This document shows positions 17,829 to 27,125 of a stretch of 64,000 nt of DNA, one piece after another. This DNA comes from Candidatus Borrarchaeum weybense (lineage in GTDB: Archaea; Asgardarchaeota; Sifarchaeia; Borrarchaeales; Borrarchaeaceae), in NCBI GenBank assembly GCA_019057385.1, contig JAHQJS010000004.1:62001-126000 (forward strand). The letters run 5' to 3'. A program made the position numbers and the translations under genes. The notes beneath the pieces are model-generated. The model searched no databases. It had not been told where the DNA came from and worked only from the letters and a program-made list of their open reading frames with translations. The number at the start of each line of letters is the position of its first letter. Positions within the stretch are counted from its first letter, which is position 1.

Positions 17829-19127
17829 GTGAACTTTTTCAAATTTCGTTTTCAAATGAAATACACACTTCTAATTCTGATTCTAATTATTCTACTTGGT
17901 TTAATAATTCGTATGATAAATTTAACCGGTCCGCCTGTCTGGGATGAAGCATATTATATTGTACATTCAGAAGAAATAAAACTAAATCCTTTCAAACATC
18001 CCACTTGGGGAGGACATCCACCATTATACGCTTATCTGCTTTTTTGTGTTCATCTTATCTTTGGCTCGTCAATCATAGCTTATAGAATGTTATCAGTGAT
18101 TCTTGGGACCTTAACCATAATTTTAGTCTTTTATTTTGGAAAAATGCTTTATAATGAAACAATTGGCATATTTGCAGCCTTTATATTGAGTTTATTCCCG
18201 CCACATGTCATAATGAGTCGTCTCATAATGATGGATGTTGTCCTTGCTTTTTTTGGCACTTTAGCGCTATATGGCTATTATGCTGGCGAAATGAATAACT
18301 CTCGTAAATTAATGATTTTGGGGGCATTTTCAAGCATTTGTGCAATCTTGTCAAAGGAGCCAGGGATTTTAATCCCAATGATCTTTGTCATTTGGTGCCT
18401 CATTCAAAGAAGGTTTTCGTTCTACAATGCTCTAACGATTATCCCTCCCTATTTTGTATACGCCATTTGGAAGATTTGGGCGTTGTTAGCCGACTATCGC
18501 TATTCTGCTCACGGCGTGGATTATACAATATTAGATTTGATTACCCAACAGGCTCAATTCGAATCATTACCAATTAGCTATGTTAAAATATTCGGAGAAG
18601 ATTACCTTCTCTTATTTTTTATTATATTATTAATTGCAACATACGCGTTCCGTATCAGAATTCAAAACAGAACTACTTTCAATATTCTGCTTCCCATAAT
18701 CCTCATAGTACTTCTAGGGCTCCCACTTGGATTCTATTTGATACAAGAATTTGTTTCCATTCCTCCCACTACAAGTATTGTAGATCTCATTGCATTATCC
18801 TTGTGCATCTGTTTTTGGGGACTTTTTACTCTTTATAGTTTGCAAGAGAATGGCAACGAAAAATTTTTACTCATTTGGAGTCTTTTCTGGCCAATTGTGT
18901 TTATGCTAAATCCAAAAGTCAGTTGGCAATATCTACTTCCTATCTCTCCTGTCTTAGCTATTCTTATTGGTAAAGAATTGTTATTTTCTTTTACAAAAAA
19001 TTGGAGTTGGAAGTTATTTGGCGTTACAACTCTCTCTGGGAGCATCTATCTATATATTATGTATGCATTTACATCGTATCTTATATTTTCACAAAATGAT
19101 CTTTTGACGTTCCTTTTTGCATTCTAA
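17829..19127 (+). CDS. Polytopic GT39/PMT_2 glycosyltransferase
   Basis: The gene starts with GTG at 17829. The 432-residue membrane protein begins with a signal-anchor-like segment and has the canonical first loop VWDEAYYIVHSEE with the Asp-Glu pair, then GGHPPLYAYLLFCVHLIFG, both hallmarks of PMT_2/ArnT enzymes. About ten membrane segments are visible and there is no soluble C-terminal domain, so it is shorter than the other GT-C genes here. Its position directly behind the DPM-like GT2 suggests that it uses that enzyme's lipid-linked product. Confidence 0.87.
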   Translation: MNFFKFRFQMKYTLLILILIILLGLIIRMINLTGPPVWDEAYYIVHSEEIKLNPFKHPTWGGHPPLYAYLLFCVHLIFGSSIIAYRMLSVILGTLTIILVFYFGKMLYNETIGIFAAFILSLFPPHVIMSRLIMMDVVLAFFGTLALYGYYAGEMNNSRKLMILGAFSSICAILSKEPGILIPMIFVIWCLIQRRFSFYNALTIIPPYFVYAIWKIWALLADYRYSAHGVDYTILDLITQQAQFESLPISYVKIFGEDYLLLFFIILLIATYAFRIRIQNRTTFNILLPIILIVLLGLPLGFYLIQEFVSIPPTTSIVDLIALSLCICFWGLFTLYSLQENGNEKFLLIWSLFWPIVFMLNPKVSWQYLLPISPVLAILIGKELLFSFTKNWSWKLFGVTTLSGSIYLYIMYAFTSYLIFSQNDLLTFLFAF

Positions 19128-19176
19128 ATTTGACATCCTCTTTACTCTATAGGATCGGAGATCCACGGCTTTGCAA

Positions 19177-20952
19177 TCAGGTTAAATAGTCTTGTTTAAT
19201 TCTCTTTACGAAATTGTATATCAAATAACACATTGGAAGGCTGAAAATAATATAATAAAATACGGGAACCTGTAAAAAAGAATTATAGTAAAAGAAACCA
19301 GGGATATGAATGCCAATATATCTTAGTGCATCTAGAAAAGGCAAAATTCTCCCTCCCTTGTAAGCATAGTTGAATATATTAGCATATATGTTTGTTAAGA
19401 TAGCTCCTAATCCAGAAACAACTCCAAAGGCTAAACATAAGCCTCTTATTATTTCTAATACTTTTAGATTAACGGAATAATACCTTAGTACTATATAGGT
19501 CATTACTAAAAGAAGTGTAGTTATTGCCAAGTTGTGATTTATTTGATTAAGTTGTGTCCGGTTCATACTTGCTATTAGATCTATACTATCGTATGAGTGA
19601 AAGAGTACTTGTACTAACGTCTTCTCAACATATATCGCATATAAATTTCCACCTACAAGGCCTGCTATAATACCAAGATTTACTTTACGTGTCAATCCTT
19701 CTTTTAAGAGATTTTCAATAAATGCACCACTTGATAAACAAAGAAATGGTATCAATCCCATAAAATATCTAACATTAAAACAATATCCTAGTGGTGAGGA
19801 TGTTACAAGCGATCCCCATCTGTAAGATGATCCATAAAATAAAACAATAATTAAAAATGTGAGTATGAGCATTTTTGATTCTTGTGGTTTCTTTCTATAA
19901 AGATAAACAACACCTGGTAAAGAAAAAACCAAAAAAGGTGACGATTCAATTAAAGAAGAATGAAAAACATGACCCCACGGTGTATCTTTGTAAATATACA
20001 CGATTAACATATTCCATAGAGCGTATGGGAGGTTCTCTACTTCAAATAATGCTAAACTAGATTCATTAACTGGACGCGCAATTCCACTAAAACTATAGGG
20101 GGTTGTAAATGGATTGCCAAATGCCACATAATGATAAACAAAAACAGGAATGCTTGTAATACACGCTGTACTTAAAAATATCATAAGATTTCTAAAATTC
20201 CTTTTTTTTAAATTTTCAGGCATCAATGATATGTACACAGCTATGGGAATACCATAAAGCACTTCATCATACCGTACCATGAAAACAATTCCCAAACTCA
20301 TTGCAGAGATAAACAAATACCGTAATTTTTTGTTTTCTCTGAAGAGGAAGACGGAATATATCGAAAGGGTCACAAAGAATAAGGAAGTTGTGTGATTCCA
20401 TATCTTTACTGCATATTCGATCACAAAAGTTCCAAAAATAAATAATATTGACCCCACACTCGCGGTAAGTTCACTAAACATCTTTCCCAACTTAAAAACC
20501 AAAAAAGCAGTAAGTGCGAAGAAAAGTATGCTTGTAAATTTTATTCCTACTTTTCCTGACCCACCTAATGCTTTAAACAATAGATAAAATGGAACTGCAA
20601 TGAATTGATAGCCTGGTGCGCGTCCGCTGTAACATTGTTGATTATAACATACTGAGCCGAGAAAATATTCATGGGAACTAATCTTTCCTGATTCTGCGAC
20701 TAACATAATAAAAATATAATAGTCCGTATTATCCCAACTGAATTCATACGCCCCATCTGTAACAAATAGCAACCCTAAAATAAGTGAAATCGCAAAAAAA
20801 CTGATTGCCTTTTCATTAGAACTAGTTCTTTCCCAAATGATCTTCAAAATGGTATATATCTTATCTAGGTAATTTAATCTCTGTTTAAAAAACAGAGTAA
20901 GTGGTACCATCAATATTAGCAAAGCAAGGGTAATGTACAGAGGGATTAACAA
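19177..20952 (-). CDS. Large polytopic GT-C-like membrane protein
   Basis: A 591-residue protein with a first hydrophobic segment at the extreme N-terminus and about eleven more. The first outer loop contains EFSWDNTDYYIFIMLVAESG and a Cys pair in SVCYNQQCYSGRAPGYQF, followed by IAVPFYLLFKALGG. This resembles GT-C enzymes (DUF2029/PMT-like); the APGYQF position corresponds to HPPL in the others. The last three membrane segments follow a loop at about residues 450-470, unlike the soluble tail of its neighbours. It is tail to tail with the GT-C gene ending at 19127. Confidence 0.72.
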   Translation of the reverse strand: MLIPLYITLALLILMVPLTLFFKQRLNYLDKIYTILKIIWERTSSNEKAISFFAISLILGLLFVTDGAYEFSWDNTDYYIFIMLVAESGKISSHEYFLGSVCYNQQCYSGRAPGYQFIAVPFYLLFKALGGSGKVGIKFTSILFFALTAFLVFKLGKMFSELTASVGSILFIFGTFVIEYAVKIWNHTTSLFFVTLSIYSVFLFRENKKLRYLFISAMSLGIVFMVRYDEVLYGIPIAVYISLMPENLKKRNFRNLMIFLSTACITSIPVFVYHYVAFGNPFTTPYSFSGIARPVNESSLALFEVENLPYALWNMLIVYIYKDTPWGHVFHSSLIESSPFLVFSLPGVVYLYRKKPQESKMLILTFLIIVLFYGSSYRWGSLVTSSPLGYCFNVRYFMGLIPFLCLSSGAFIENLLKEGLTRKVNLGIIAGLVGGNLYAIYVEKTLVQVLFHSYDSIDLIASMNRTQLNQINHNLAITTLLLVMTYIVLRYYSVNLKVLEIIRGLCLAFGVVSGLGAILTNIYANIFNYAYKGGRILPFLDALRYIGIHIPGFFYYNSFLQVPVFYYIIFSLPMCYLIYNFVKRIKQDYLT

Positions 20953-21060
20953 ATCAATAAAGCCTCCATTAGGGCATCAAAATTCACTGTTTCCATTATA
21001 AATATTTGTGATAGTTGTTACAATTCATTTCTGCAACAAATCTGTTTATAATGATACTCA

Positions 21061-21238
21061 ATCTCTTAGGAGAAAATACGCTAGCACTCTACCAAACAGA
21101 GATTTAAAAATTAAACATCTGTTTTATTAATATCGCTTTCCTCTAGATGTTACGGCAGGAGGAGTACTTTCAGACTATGTCTTTATAAAAAGACCTGCAA
21201 ATTTGAACCACGAAGTAATTGTACTTAAAAAATTGTAA
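21061..21238 (+). pseudogene. Fragment of a GT4 glycosyltransferase 5' region
   Basis: This segment matches the leader and first codons of the GT4 gene at 14665. Shared features are GGAAAATACGCTA versus GAGAAAATACGCTAG, AACATCTGTTT, the glycine codons GGAGGAG, and AAATTTGAACCA. The copy contains substitutions and indels, lacks a usable start, and ends at a TAA soon after 21225. It is a truncated duplicate without the catalytic domain. Confidence 0.7.
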
Positions 21239-21289
21239 GTAGTAAATAACTGATTTTCAGTCCCAGGCGCATATCGACGATTTTATGTT

Positions 21290-21806
21290 TCATTCCATAA
21301 TAGTTTCAAGGATAACATGGGCAGAAGTCTTTTTAACTCCTGAAATTGCTGCAAGGTCTTTTAGAAAAGAGTCTAACTTAGCACGTCCAACCTGTGCAAT
21401 CAAATCTAGTTCTGATCCAGTCACCCGAAATAACCGTTGTGCTCTTAACGCCTTAATTTGGTCGTATGCTTCTTTTCGTCGTTCAGGATCGATCTGTATA
21501 AACACGAATGCTTCAGTTACAGATTCGCCAAGGGCTTCCATGGCTTTGTTTGTGAGGTCTATAAAGCCTCTACCAGTGCGGATAAAATCTATGTCTCTTA
21601 GCTTTCTTAGGTGGTTGGATAGGGCCTGACGGGTTATACTTAATTCATCACTCAGTTCATTTTGAGTTAAGACAATGGTGTGAACCTTTACGCTTTTTCA
21701 GGCACCTTAGAGCGGGAAGATCAACTCAAGTGGTGATTCCTGCAGCGTAAAGTTTTTTCAAGATCTGTAATTGTCTATCTGTAATTTTAACAACATTGCT
21801 GGCCAT
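21290..21806 (-). pseudogene. Lrp/AsnC-type regulator, frameshifted
   Basis: On the minus strand a normal start at 21806 opens MASNVVKITDRQLQILKKLY and soon meets a TGA. In another frame the sequence continues with a helix-turn-helix (LTQNELSDELSITRQALSNH, then LRKLRDIDFIRTGRG). It runs into a complete RAM/AsnC ligand-binding domain ending GVKKTSAHVILETIME. The break lies at about 21680-21740. The C-terminal domain frame is intact from 21541, so a truncated protein could still be made. A TTTACA...TGTAAA inverted pair at 21859-21886 upstream could be its old operator. No partner genes are evident. Confidence 0.75.
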
Positions 21807-22100
21807 GTTATATCCTCCGTTATTCTTGTTTACATGGCATTAAAATGGAATTTACATATTTACACATTTAATTATTTATTTGTAAAAAAAAGCTTACATA
21901 TTAAAAAAGTTGTGCAAGTTTTCAAATCAAAAACTGATTCTGATGTCAATATTATGATTATTTATAAAACCGTGAAATTATTTACGAAATTCCAAGTTTT
22001 ATGATAATCATATATCAATTATAATAAGCATGTAAAAAAAGAAAAAAAGAGAGGTTTGATGTCAATACCAAAGATGCAATGGACACTTTTTTTGAGATTT

Positions 22101-22400
22101 GGTGACCTACCTCGTGCGAAAGCCTCGAGGCTTCCTGCTTCAACGACAGACTCGATCCCCTTGCGGGTTACGGAGGTCTTATCTCCACAGGCTTAACATC
22201 CCTACGCCCCGTAGGTACTGCTAACGGTCGTGATGCAATCGGAGTATGCACCTTATCTTCAAGTGTGCGCATGATCCCTCCAATTGTTATTGATACCTTT
22301 CTCATACTACAGACCCCTCGATGCACGTGATGAAAGTTAACGCAAATTACCGCAACTCATCACCACGCTGAAGCTGTGGTGATTTCTTGCTTAACTACTC
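22101..22400 (-). mobile_element. Deleted relic of a second TnpB element family
   Basis: On the minus strand this holds a left-end-like hairpin (CACCACAGC...GCTGTGGTG, about 22358-22382), a short open segment starting at about 22305, and then a typical TnpB C-terminal ending VPTGRRDVKPVEIRPP. The right-end region extends toward GGTAGGTCACC at 22101. The middle of tnpB is gone. Its ends differ from the TTTAT-flanked family elsewhere in the window. The limits are approximate. Confidence 0.6.
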
Positions 22401-22639
22401 GTAAATAATGCGTTTTTTCGTCTTCCTAAACCGCGGTGTATCCTAACGAAATGATAAAAAGGGCGTCATATTCAAAAAGGTAGTAGGATTACGGAAGTGT
22501 TAAAATAACTCCTTCTGGAAAGCTATAGAACTGCGCAACGAGATTCGCATGAGAACCCCCCTTAACAAAAGATTGATAAATAGATTGAACTATACGGGGA
22601 GCAAAGCAAATACAACGAACATGAAATCGAGGTTCGTCA
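22401..22639. other. Intergenic region upstream of alba
   Basis: About 240 bases with no supported gene. It lies between the TnpB relic and alba and presumably holds the alba promoter, but I see no unambiguous TATA box. A CTATACGG sequence at about 22591 lies some 45 bases upstream of the ATG. Confidence 0.4.
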
Positions 22640-22921
22640 ATGCCAGAAAGTAACATCATATACGTCGGTTCCAAACCAGTCATGAACTATGTACTCGCAG
22701 CTATCACTATATTTCACGGCAATATTAAGGAAGTCTTGATTAAAGCAAGAGGACGTGCAATCAGCCGCTCCGTAGATGTTGCAGAGATAATAAAAAACAA
22801 ATTCTTAACGGATATTAAGGTGAAAAGTATAACAACAGGAACAGAAATGTTAAGAACAGAAGATGGGAATGAATTTAATACCTCAACGATCGAGATTATC
22901 TTGGAAAGAGGAGGCGACTAA
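22640..22921 (+). CDS. albA: Alba DNA/RNA-binding chromatin protein
   Basis: The 93-residue sequence is a complete Alba domain: [20 protein letters not shown] carries the conserved Lys of the nucleic-acid-binding surface, then [16 protein letters not shown] and the beta-hairpin [11 protein letters not shown]. Alba coats archaeal DNA and also binds RNA. The stop TAA overlaps by one base the ATG of a 21-codon reading frame at 22921, which in turn overlaps the start of the KH-protein gene, so these may be translationally coupled. Confidence 0.95.
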   Translation: MPESNIIYVGSKPVMNYVLAAITIFHGNIKEVLIKARGRAISRSVDVAEIIKNKFLTDIKVKSITTGTEMLRTEDGNEFNTSTIEIILERGGD

Positions 22922-22986
22922 TGGATATCTTCGAAATATCCACAAAGAGATATGGACGATTCAGTAGCGGGAGAGAGTTAACATGA
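22921..22986 (+). CDS. Candidate 21-residue micro-ORF linking alba and the KH gene
   Basis: The ATG sits in TAATG, sharing one base with the alba stop, and its TGA sits in ATGA, sharing bases with the start of the next gene. The peptide begins [17 protein letters not shown]. These overlaps are those of translational coupling and would carry ribosomes across the 61-base gap. No known family is recognised, and the frame could be fortuitous. Confidence 0.35.
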   Translation: MDIFEISTKRYGRFSSGRELT

Positions 22987-23486
22987 AAGGACCCTTTTGC
23001 AATTTCTGTTTACAGACAGGTATTCTCTGTGGTAAGTGCCAATCTCTTATTGATTCAGGAGAACTTACTAACGTTGATATCAGTGTCGCAATGGCGCTTA
23101 ATAAACTGGAGCAAAGACATAATGAACTAAAAGATATTACATTCTTTCGTGCAGTCGAGGTTGGTTCATTAATCATTGTATTAGTTGGAGAAAATGATTT
23201 GTCAGCAATTCTTGGACATCGTGGGAAAGTCATTAAAGAACTTGAACAAAATCTTAAGAAAAAGATTCGTGTTCTCGAAACTTCATCCTCTACAGGAAAG
23301 TTGGTTGAAGATTTGCTAGCTCCCGCTGAAATAGCAGGTATTAATACTATCTGGCTTCCAGACGGCACAAAAGTAAAAAAAGTTAGAGTGCGTGGACAAC
23401 GTGGAAAACTGCCTGCATCTGTGGATACCCTTGAAGATGTGGTCCAAAAACTAACGAATGAACCTATTCGCATTGTCTTTGAGTGA
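22983..23486 (+). CDS. KH-domain, NusA-like protein with N-terminal zinc motif
   Basis: The 167-residue protein starts with a Cys cluster FCNFCLQTGILCGKC (C6, C9, C16, C19), probably a small zinc knuckle. A KH domain with the GxxG-type loop ILGHRGKVIKELEQ at about residues 79-92 follows, then a C-terminal domain. This arrangement matches the archaeal family annotated as transcription elongation factor NusA-like. It presumably binds RNA. The stop codon TGA at 23484-23486 is made by the right end of an inserted TnpB relic (GTGAAC at 23483), so the native C-terminus may have been slightly altered. Confidence 0.82.
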   Translation: MKGPFCNFCLQTGILCGKCQSLIDSGELTNVDISVAMALNKLEQRHNELKDITFFRAVEVGSLIIVLVGENDLSAILGHRGKVIKELEQNLKKKIRVLETSSSTGKLVEDLLAPAEIAGINTIWLPDGTKVKKVRVRGQRGKLPASVDTLEDVVQKLTNEPIRIVFE

Positions 23487-23812
23487 ACTACCACCTAACA
23501 AGTTAGGTAGCTTCTGCCCTCATAGACTGTTCTGCTTTGCCAACACGGTTGGTAACATTCAGCCTACTCATCGACAGTTCTGGGCTGGTCTACAACAGCC
23601 CCCGTCCCTCAAGGGACACTTGAGGAAACGACAATACCTTCATTGGTACTGTGTCTTGTTTACGCGGTCACGCCAAGCCAGACACCTCAGTGTACTGCAT
23701 ACCAATATTGCATCTACTGCTTTTTAGTTTTTAGGGAGACCTGCGTAAAAGTGAAAACACTATAAATAATTAACTCCCTCATCAAGTTGAGGGATCTTCT
23801 TGCGAGGTTGCA
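23483..23812 (-). mobile_element. Deletion derivative of a tnpB-only element (330 bp)
   Basis: On the minus strand the element follows TTTAT (complement of 23813-23817), begins with CGCAAGAAGATCC and a CCCTCAACTTGATGAGGG hairpin, and ends GGTGGTAGTTCAC at 23483. The interior is a decayed 3' part of another tnpB subgroup together with its guide-RNA region, with no intact gene. The right end overlaps the stop codon of the KH gene. Confidence 0.75.
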
Positions 23813-23987
23813 ATAAACGTTACTTTTCTGTTTCATCAAAAGGATTATAAGAAAATTCTATTTTCCATTTTTGTGACTAAGATTTCTTAGAATTTTGAAA
23901 AAATAGATTAGTTGTGCATTTTATTAATGCTGATTTAAATTGGCTAAGAGTTAGTTGGTATCATAAATAGCGATGTGAGGGACTTTC

Positions 23988-25310
23988 ATGGAGATAGACA
24001 AGCTTGAGAATTGGCGACGAACCCATTATAGTGATCAAATCGATCTTGAAACACTTGAAGGAAAAGAAATTATAGTATGCGGGTGGATAAAACAAACTCG
24101 TGATCTTGGAGGCTTAAAATTCGCTATTTTACGTGATAATTTTGGAGAAGTGCAAATCACATTTCCTAAAGCCAAACTTGATGAAAAATTGTTTGATAAG
24201 GCAAATTCTCTTAGAAATGAAATGCCGGTAGCTATTAAAGGTATCGTCAAAATTGATAAACGATCTCCAACTGGTTTCGAACTGATTCCAACTGACCTTA
24301 AACTATTAAATAATGTAACTGCAAATTTACCTTTAGATCCTACCTATAAAGTGAAAGCAGATCTTGATACACGTTTAGATAATCGTATTTTAGACTTACG
24401 TTCTACTCAAGCGCATGCTACCTTTATTATCCGCCATAAAGTTACGACAGCTATACGCCAATTTTTTGTAAACCGACGCTTTATCGAAATCAACACACCT
24501 CGAATAATTGCTACTGCGACTGAAGGCGGAACAGAGCTTTTTCCAATAGCTTATTTCGAGAAAGAGGCGTTTTTAGCCCAGAGCCCCCAGCTGTATAAAG
24601 AACAACTTACTACCGTATTTGATAAGGTTTACGAAATTGCGCCCATATTTAGGGCTGAAGAACACTCAACTACTCGTCATCTCAACGAACTAATGATGGT
24701 CGATATTGAGATGGCGTTCTGCAATTATAATGATGTAATGAATGTACTTGAGAACCTAATTCACTATGTCATTTCTGATGTAAAAAATAACTGTGATAAG
24801 GAATTAAACATCCTGAAAAGTGATTTACAAATTCCAAAACTGCCATTCAAAAGGTATACGTACACGGAAACCTTAGAATTATTGGCAAAAAATGGCTATG
24901 AACTCTCCTGGGGAGATGATATTGGAACTGACGCCAGTCGAAAACTAGGATCAATTATAAGTGGTCCCTATTTTATTACGGAATGGCCTTCTGAAGGAAA
25001 ACCCTTTTACATACAGTCAAGGGCCGATAAACCCGAAATCAGCGAATCTTTTGATCTTATGTATGGTTGGATTGAGTTAGCCTCAGGAGGAACACGTGTT
25101 CACGAAAAAGAAATCTTGATTCAAAGGCTAATTAATCAAGGACTAACTCCAAGTTCATTTGATTTCCATCTCAAGGTTTTCGATTGGGGAATGCCTCCTC
25201 ATGCTGGATGGGGACTTGGTTTAGCTCGTCTCGTCATGGTTTTAACAGGAAAACAAAATATCCGTGAAGTAGTGGTCTTTCCGCGCGATAGAACAAGACT
25301 AACTCCCTAA
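23988..25310 (+). CDS. aspS: Aspartyl-tRNA synthetase, archaeal type
   Basis: A 440-residue class IIb synthetase charging tRNA-Asp (and possibly tRNA-Asn if non-discriminating). The N-terminal OB fold (residues 20-115) contains VCGWIKQTRDLGGLKFAIL. The catalytic core has motif 1 around INTPRIIATATEGGTELF, motif 2 FRAEEHSTTRHLNELMMVD and motif 3 GWGLGLARLVMVLTG. Length is as in archaea, with no bacterial GAD insert. Its last four bases overlap the convergent truD stop. I did not resolve discriminating versus non-discriminating from sequence. Confidence 0.97.
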   Translation: MEIDKLENWRRTHYSDQIDLETLEGKEIIVCGWIKQTRDLGGLKFAILRDNFGEVQITFPKAKLDEKLFDKANSLRNEMPVAIKGIVKIDKRSPTGFELIPTDLKLLNNVTANLPLDPTYKVKADLDTRLDNRILDLRSTQAHATFIIRHKVTTAIRQFFVNRRFIEINTPRIIATATEGGTELFPIAYFEKEAFLAQSPQLYKEQLTTVFDKVYEIAPIFRAEEHSTTRHLNELMMVDIEMAFCNYNDVMNVLENLIHYVISDVKNNCDKELNILKSDLQIPKLPFKRYTYTETLELLAKNGYELSWGDDIGTDASRKLGSIISGPYFITEWPSEGKPFYIQSRADKPEISESFDLMYGWIELASGGTRVHEKEILIQRLINQGLTPSSFDFHLKVFDWGMPPHAGWGLGLARLVMVLTGKQNIREVVVFPRDRTRLTP

Positions 25311-26656
25311 TTTTCGTAAATGGGAGTCACCAAATCTGTTTTCATCAACTCACGTAGAAGTACAGTAGCATATGATCCTTTTCCTAATGAAAAAGTTATT
25401 TTTACCATATTTCTATCGTCATTTAAATGATCTTTATTGATTTCTAACACTTGAAAGTCTTTTATTGGCATAACGACGGGGCGATATCCTCCTTTTGAAC
25501 TTGCTTCTGGGTAAGATTTTATGCGAAACATTGATGGTTGAATTTCTTCCTCTTCAAGAATTTCGTTAAATAAATCACCAACAATTCCTGCAGGAAATAA
25601 AGAAAGTTCATAGCCTATTAATGGGGCAACAAAAGTGGTGTTCATGTTATCTTGATTTTCTTTGAAAAGGTCTACGCTCCCATTTAAAGTTTGAACTATA
25701 TCCCCAGTTATAGGTTTTAAGGAAAGCCCTTTTTCTATACGTAGACTAAGAAATTTGTTAAAAATGTAAGATTGAAAAGCATGAATAAACATTAGACGGA
25801 GTCCCTTTGATATCTTTCTAAAAGCATTGATAAAATCATTGGGGTGCCTCACTAAATGATTCATCATTGCTAACTCTGGCTTATACCCTTTTGGAAAATT
25901 CTTTAGAGCGTTTCTGTAGTTTTTTGTTTCATTAAGTTCCATTCTAGCAAGGATAGCTTCCTTTGATTCTAAAGGAGACGTTGTTGTTAGATAAATCTCC
26001 GCTGCTTTTTTGAAATTTCCTTGAATGAATGCTTTACCTACAAGATGTGTAATTGGGCGGAGAGTTCCAAAACGTTGATGTCCAAAAAAATTAGGTAACC
26101 CACCCATCATTTTAACAACTTCTTGAAATTGCGCAATGGATTGCTCAATTTTCATTTTTGACTCTCTTATATCTCGTATGATGATTGTGAAGTTATTTCC
26201 CCATAAATCACCGAGTTTAACAGGTTTGTTGGCATAGACTGGATTCAAGATTTTCACGTCCTTGATGCGAAGCTTCAGCAATTGTTCTGGAGGAATTTTC
26301 CATGCACTCATTCGTTGAATTGTCACAGCCCGTCTATCCTTGGTTCCTGCTAAAGAAAATCGTTTCCTGCTGGTTTTGAGACGCCGAGAAAGAATTCGAA
26401 TTAGGCGATGATTATCCCAATCATATTTTTGAAGGGAAAATATAGTATAATCACCATTTTGATCATCGTTCTCTATCCCTTGTTGAGCATCGATCGGAAG
26501 TAAAATACCCTCAGGTGTAATTTCTCGTACGACAAAATCTTCCACTAATTGTTTAATTCTTCCTCCAATTCCAGGTTGAGGTGTCACATAGTACTTCAAT
26601 CCAGTGGCTCTTTCAGAATTGAATTCTACCAGTTCGGCCAATTTCTTTCCCTTCAA
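25307..26656 (-). CDS. truD: tRNA pseudouridine-13 synthase TruD
   Basis: The enzyme makes pseudouridine in tRNA (U13 in bacteria, U35 in eukaryotic Pus7). The 449-residue sequence has RFSLAGTKDRRAVTIQRMSA with the catalytic Asp in TKDRR, FFGHQRFGT, and the archaeal/Pus7-type insertion before LRLMFIHAFQSYIFN. Length matches archaeal TruD. Its head lies about 90 bases from pth2 on the same strand, so cotranscription is possible. Confidence 0.95.
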   Translation of the reverse strand: MKGKKLAELVEFNSERATGLKYYVTPQPGIGGRIKQLVEDFVVREITPEGILLPIDAQQGIENDDQNGDYTIFSLQKYDWDNHRLIRILSRRLKTSRKRFSLAGTKDRRAVTIQRMSAWKIPPEQLLKLRIKDVKILNPVYANKPVKLGDLWGNNFTIIIRDIRESKMKIEQSIAQFQEVVKMMGGLPNFFGHQRFGTLRPITHLVGKAFIQGNFKKAAEIYLTTTSPLESKEAILARMELNETKNYRNALKNFPKGYKPELAMMNHLVRHPNDFINAFRKISKGLRLMFIHAFQSYIFNKFLSLRIEKGLSLKPITGDIVQTLNGSVDLFKENQDNMNTTFVAPLIGYELSLFPAGIVGDLFNEILEEEEIQPSMFRIKSYPEASSKGGYRPVVMPIKDFQVLEINKDHLNDDRNMVKITFSLGKGSYATVLLRELMKTDLVTPIYEN

Positions 26657-26747
26657 AAAAATAGGTGTTTCTTTCCCTCAAACTGATTTTCTGTAACTCA
26701 TTCACTAAAAGAATAGTTTAAATCGGTTAGATTAGTATCGTCTTATT

Positions 26748-27125
26748 CTAAATAAGCTGAAGTTGACCTGTTATTTTGTCAATAATTTCTGATTTGTCAG
26801 GGCCAATACCTAACGCAGTAGTAGTCCCTGGCGGTAACTCTGTGAGCCCAGCATCTTTAATGAGTGCACAAGAAACCTTAAGTTGAAGTGTGTTATTGTA
26901 AAGTTCTAAGAGTTCTTCAAGTGATTCAACGCGAAGTGCTACTTTTTTCGAGCTACCATTTTTCCATTTCTTCCATATTTCTCTATTTTCTCTTTTTGCA
27001 ACTTCAGAGGACTCTACAGCTGCATGACACGCTTGAACAATCATTTTTCCTTTACTCATTTTGAGATCAGTCCTTATAACCATGACCATTTTGTATTCGT
27101 ATGCTTTTGAAGTCGCTGATGTCAT
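26748..27125 (-). CDS. pth2: Peptidyl-tRNA hydrolase, Pth2 type
   Basis: The 125-residue protein recycles peptidyl-tRNA released from ribosomes. It shows the Pth2 motif KMSKGKMIVQACHAAVESS and the C-terminal TTALGIGPDKSEIIDKITG, both part of the active-site fold. No N-terminal membrane anchor is present, unlike the mitochondrial homologue. It is probably cotranscribed with truD. Confidence 0.95.
   Translation of the reverse strand: MTSATSKAYEYKMVMVIRTDLKMSKGKMIVQACHAAVESSEVAKRENREIWKKWKNGSSKKVALRVESLEELLELYNNTLQLKVSCALIKDAGLTELPPGTTTALGIGPDKSEIIDKITGQLQLI

Noticed and set aside
21285..21629. A 114-codon plus-strand frame
   Set aside because: It is antisense to the intact RAM domain of the broken Lrp gene.
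22961..23494. A 177-codon open frame on the minus strand opposite the KH-protein gene
   Set aside because: The plus-strand frame has a clear KH domain and zinc motif; the antisense frame is Ser/Thr/Arg-rich with no motif and is a shadow.
23458..23727. An 89-codon plus-strand frame after the KH gene
   Set aside because: It lies across a TnpB-element relic in antisense and has no protein family features.
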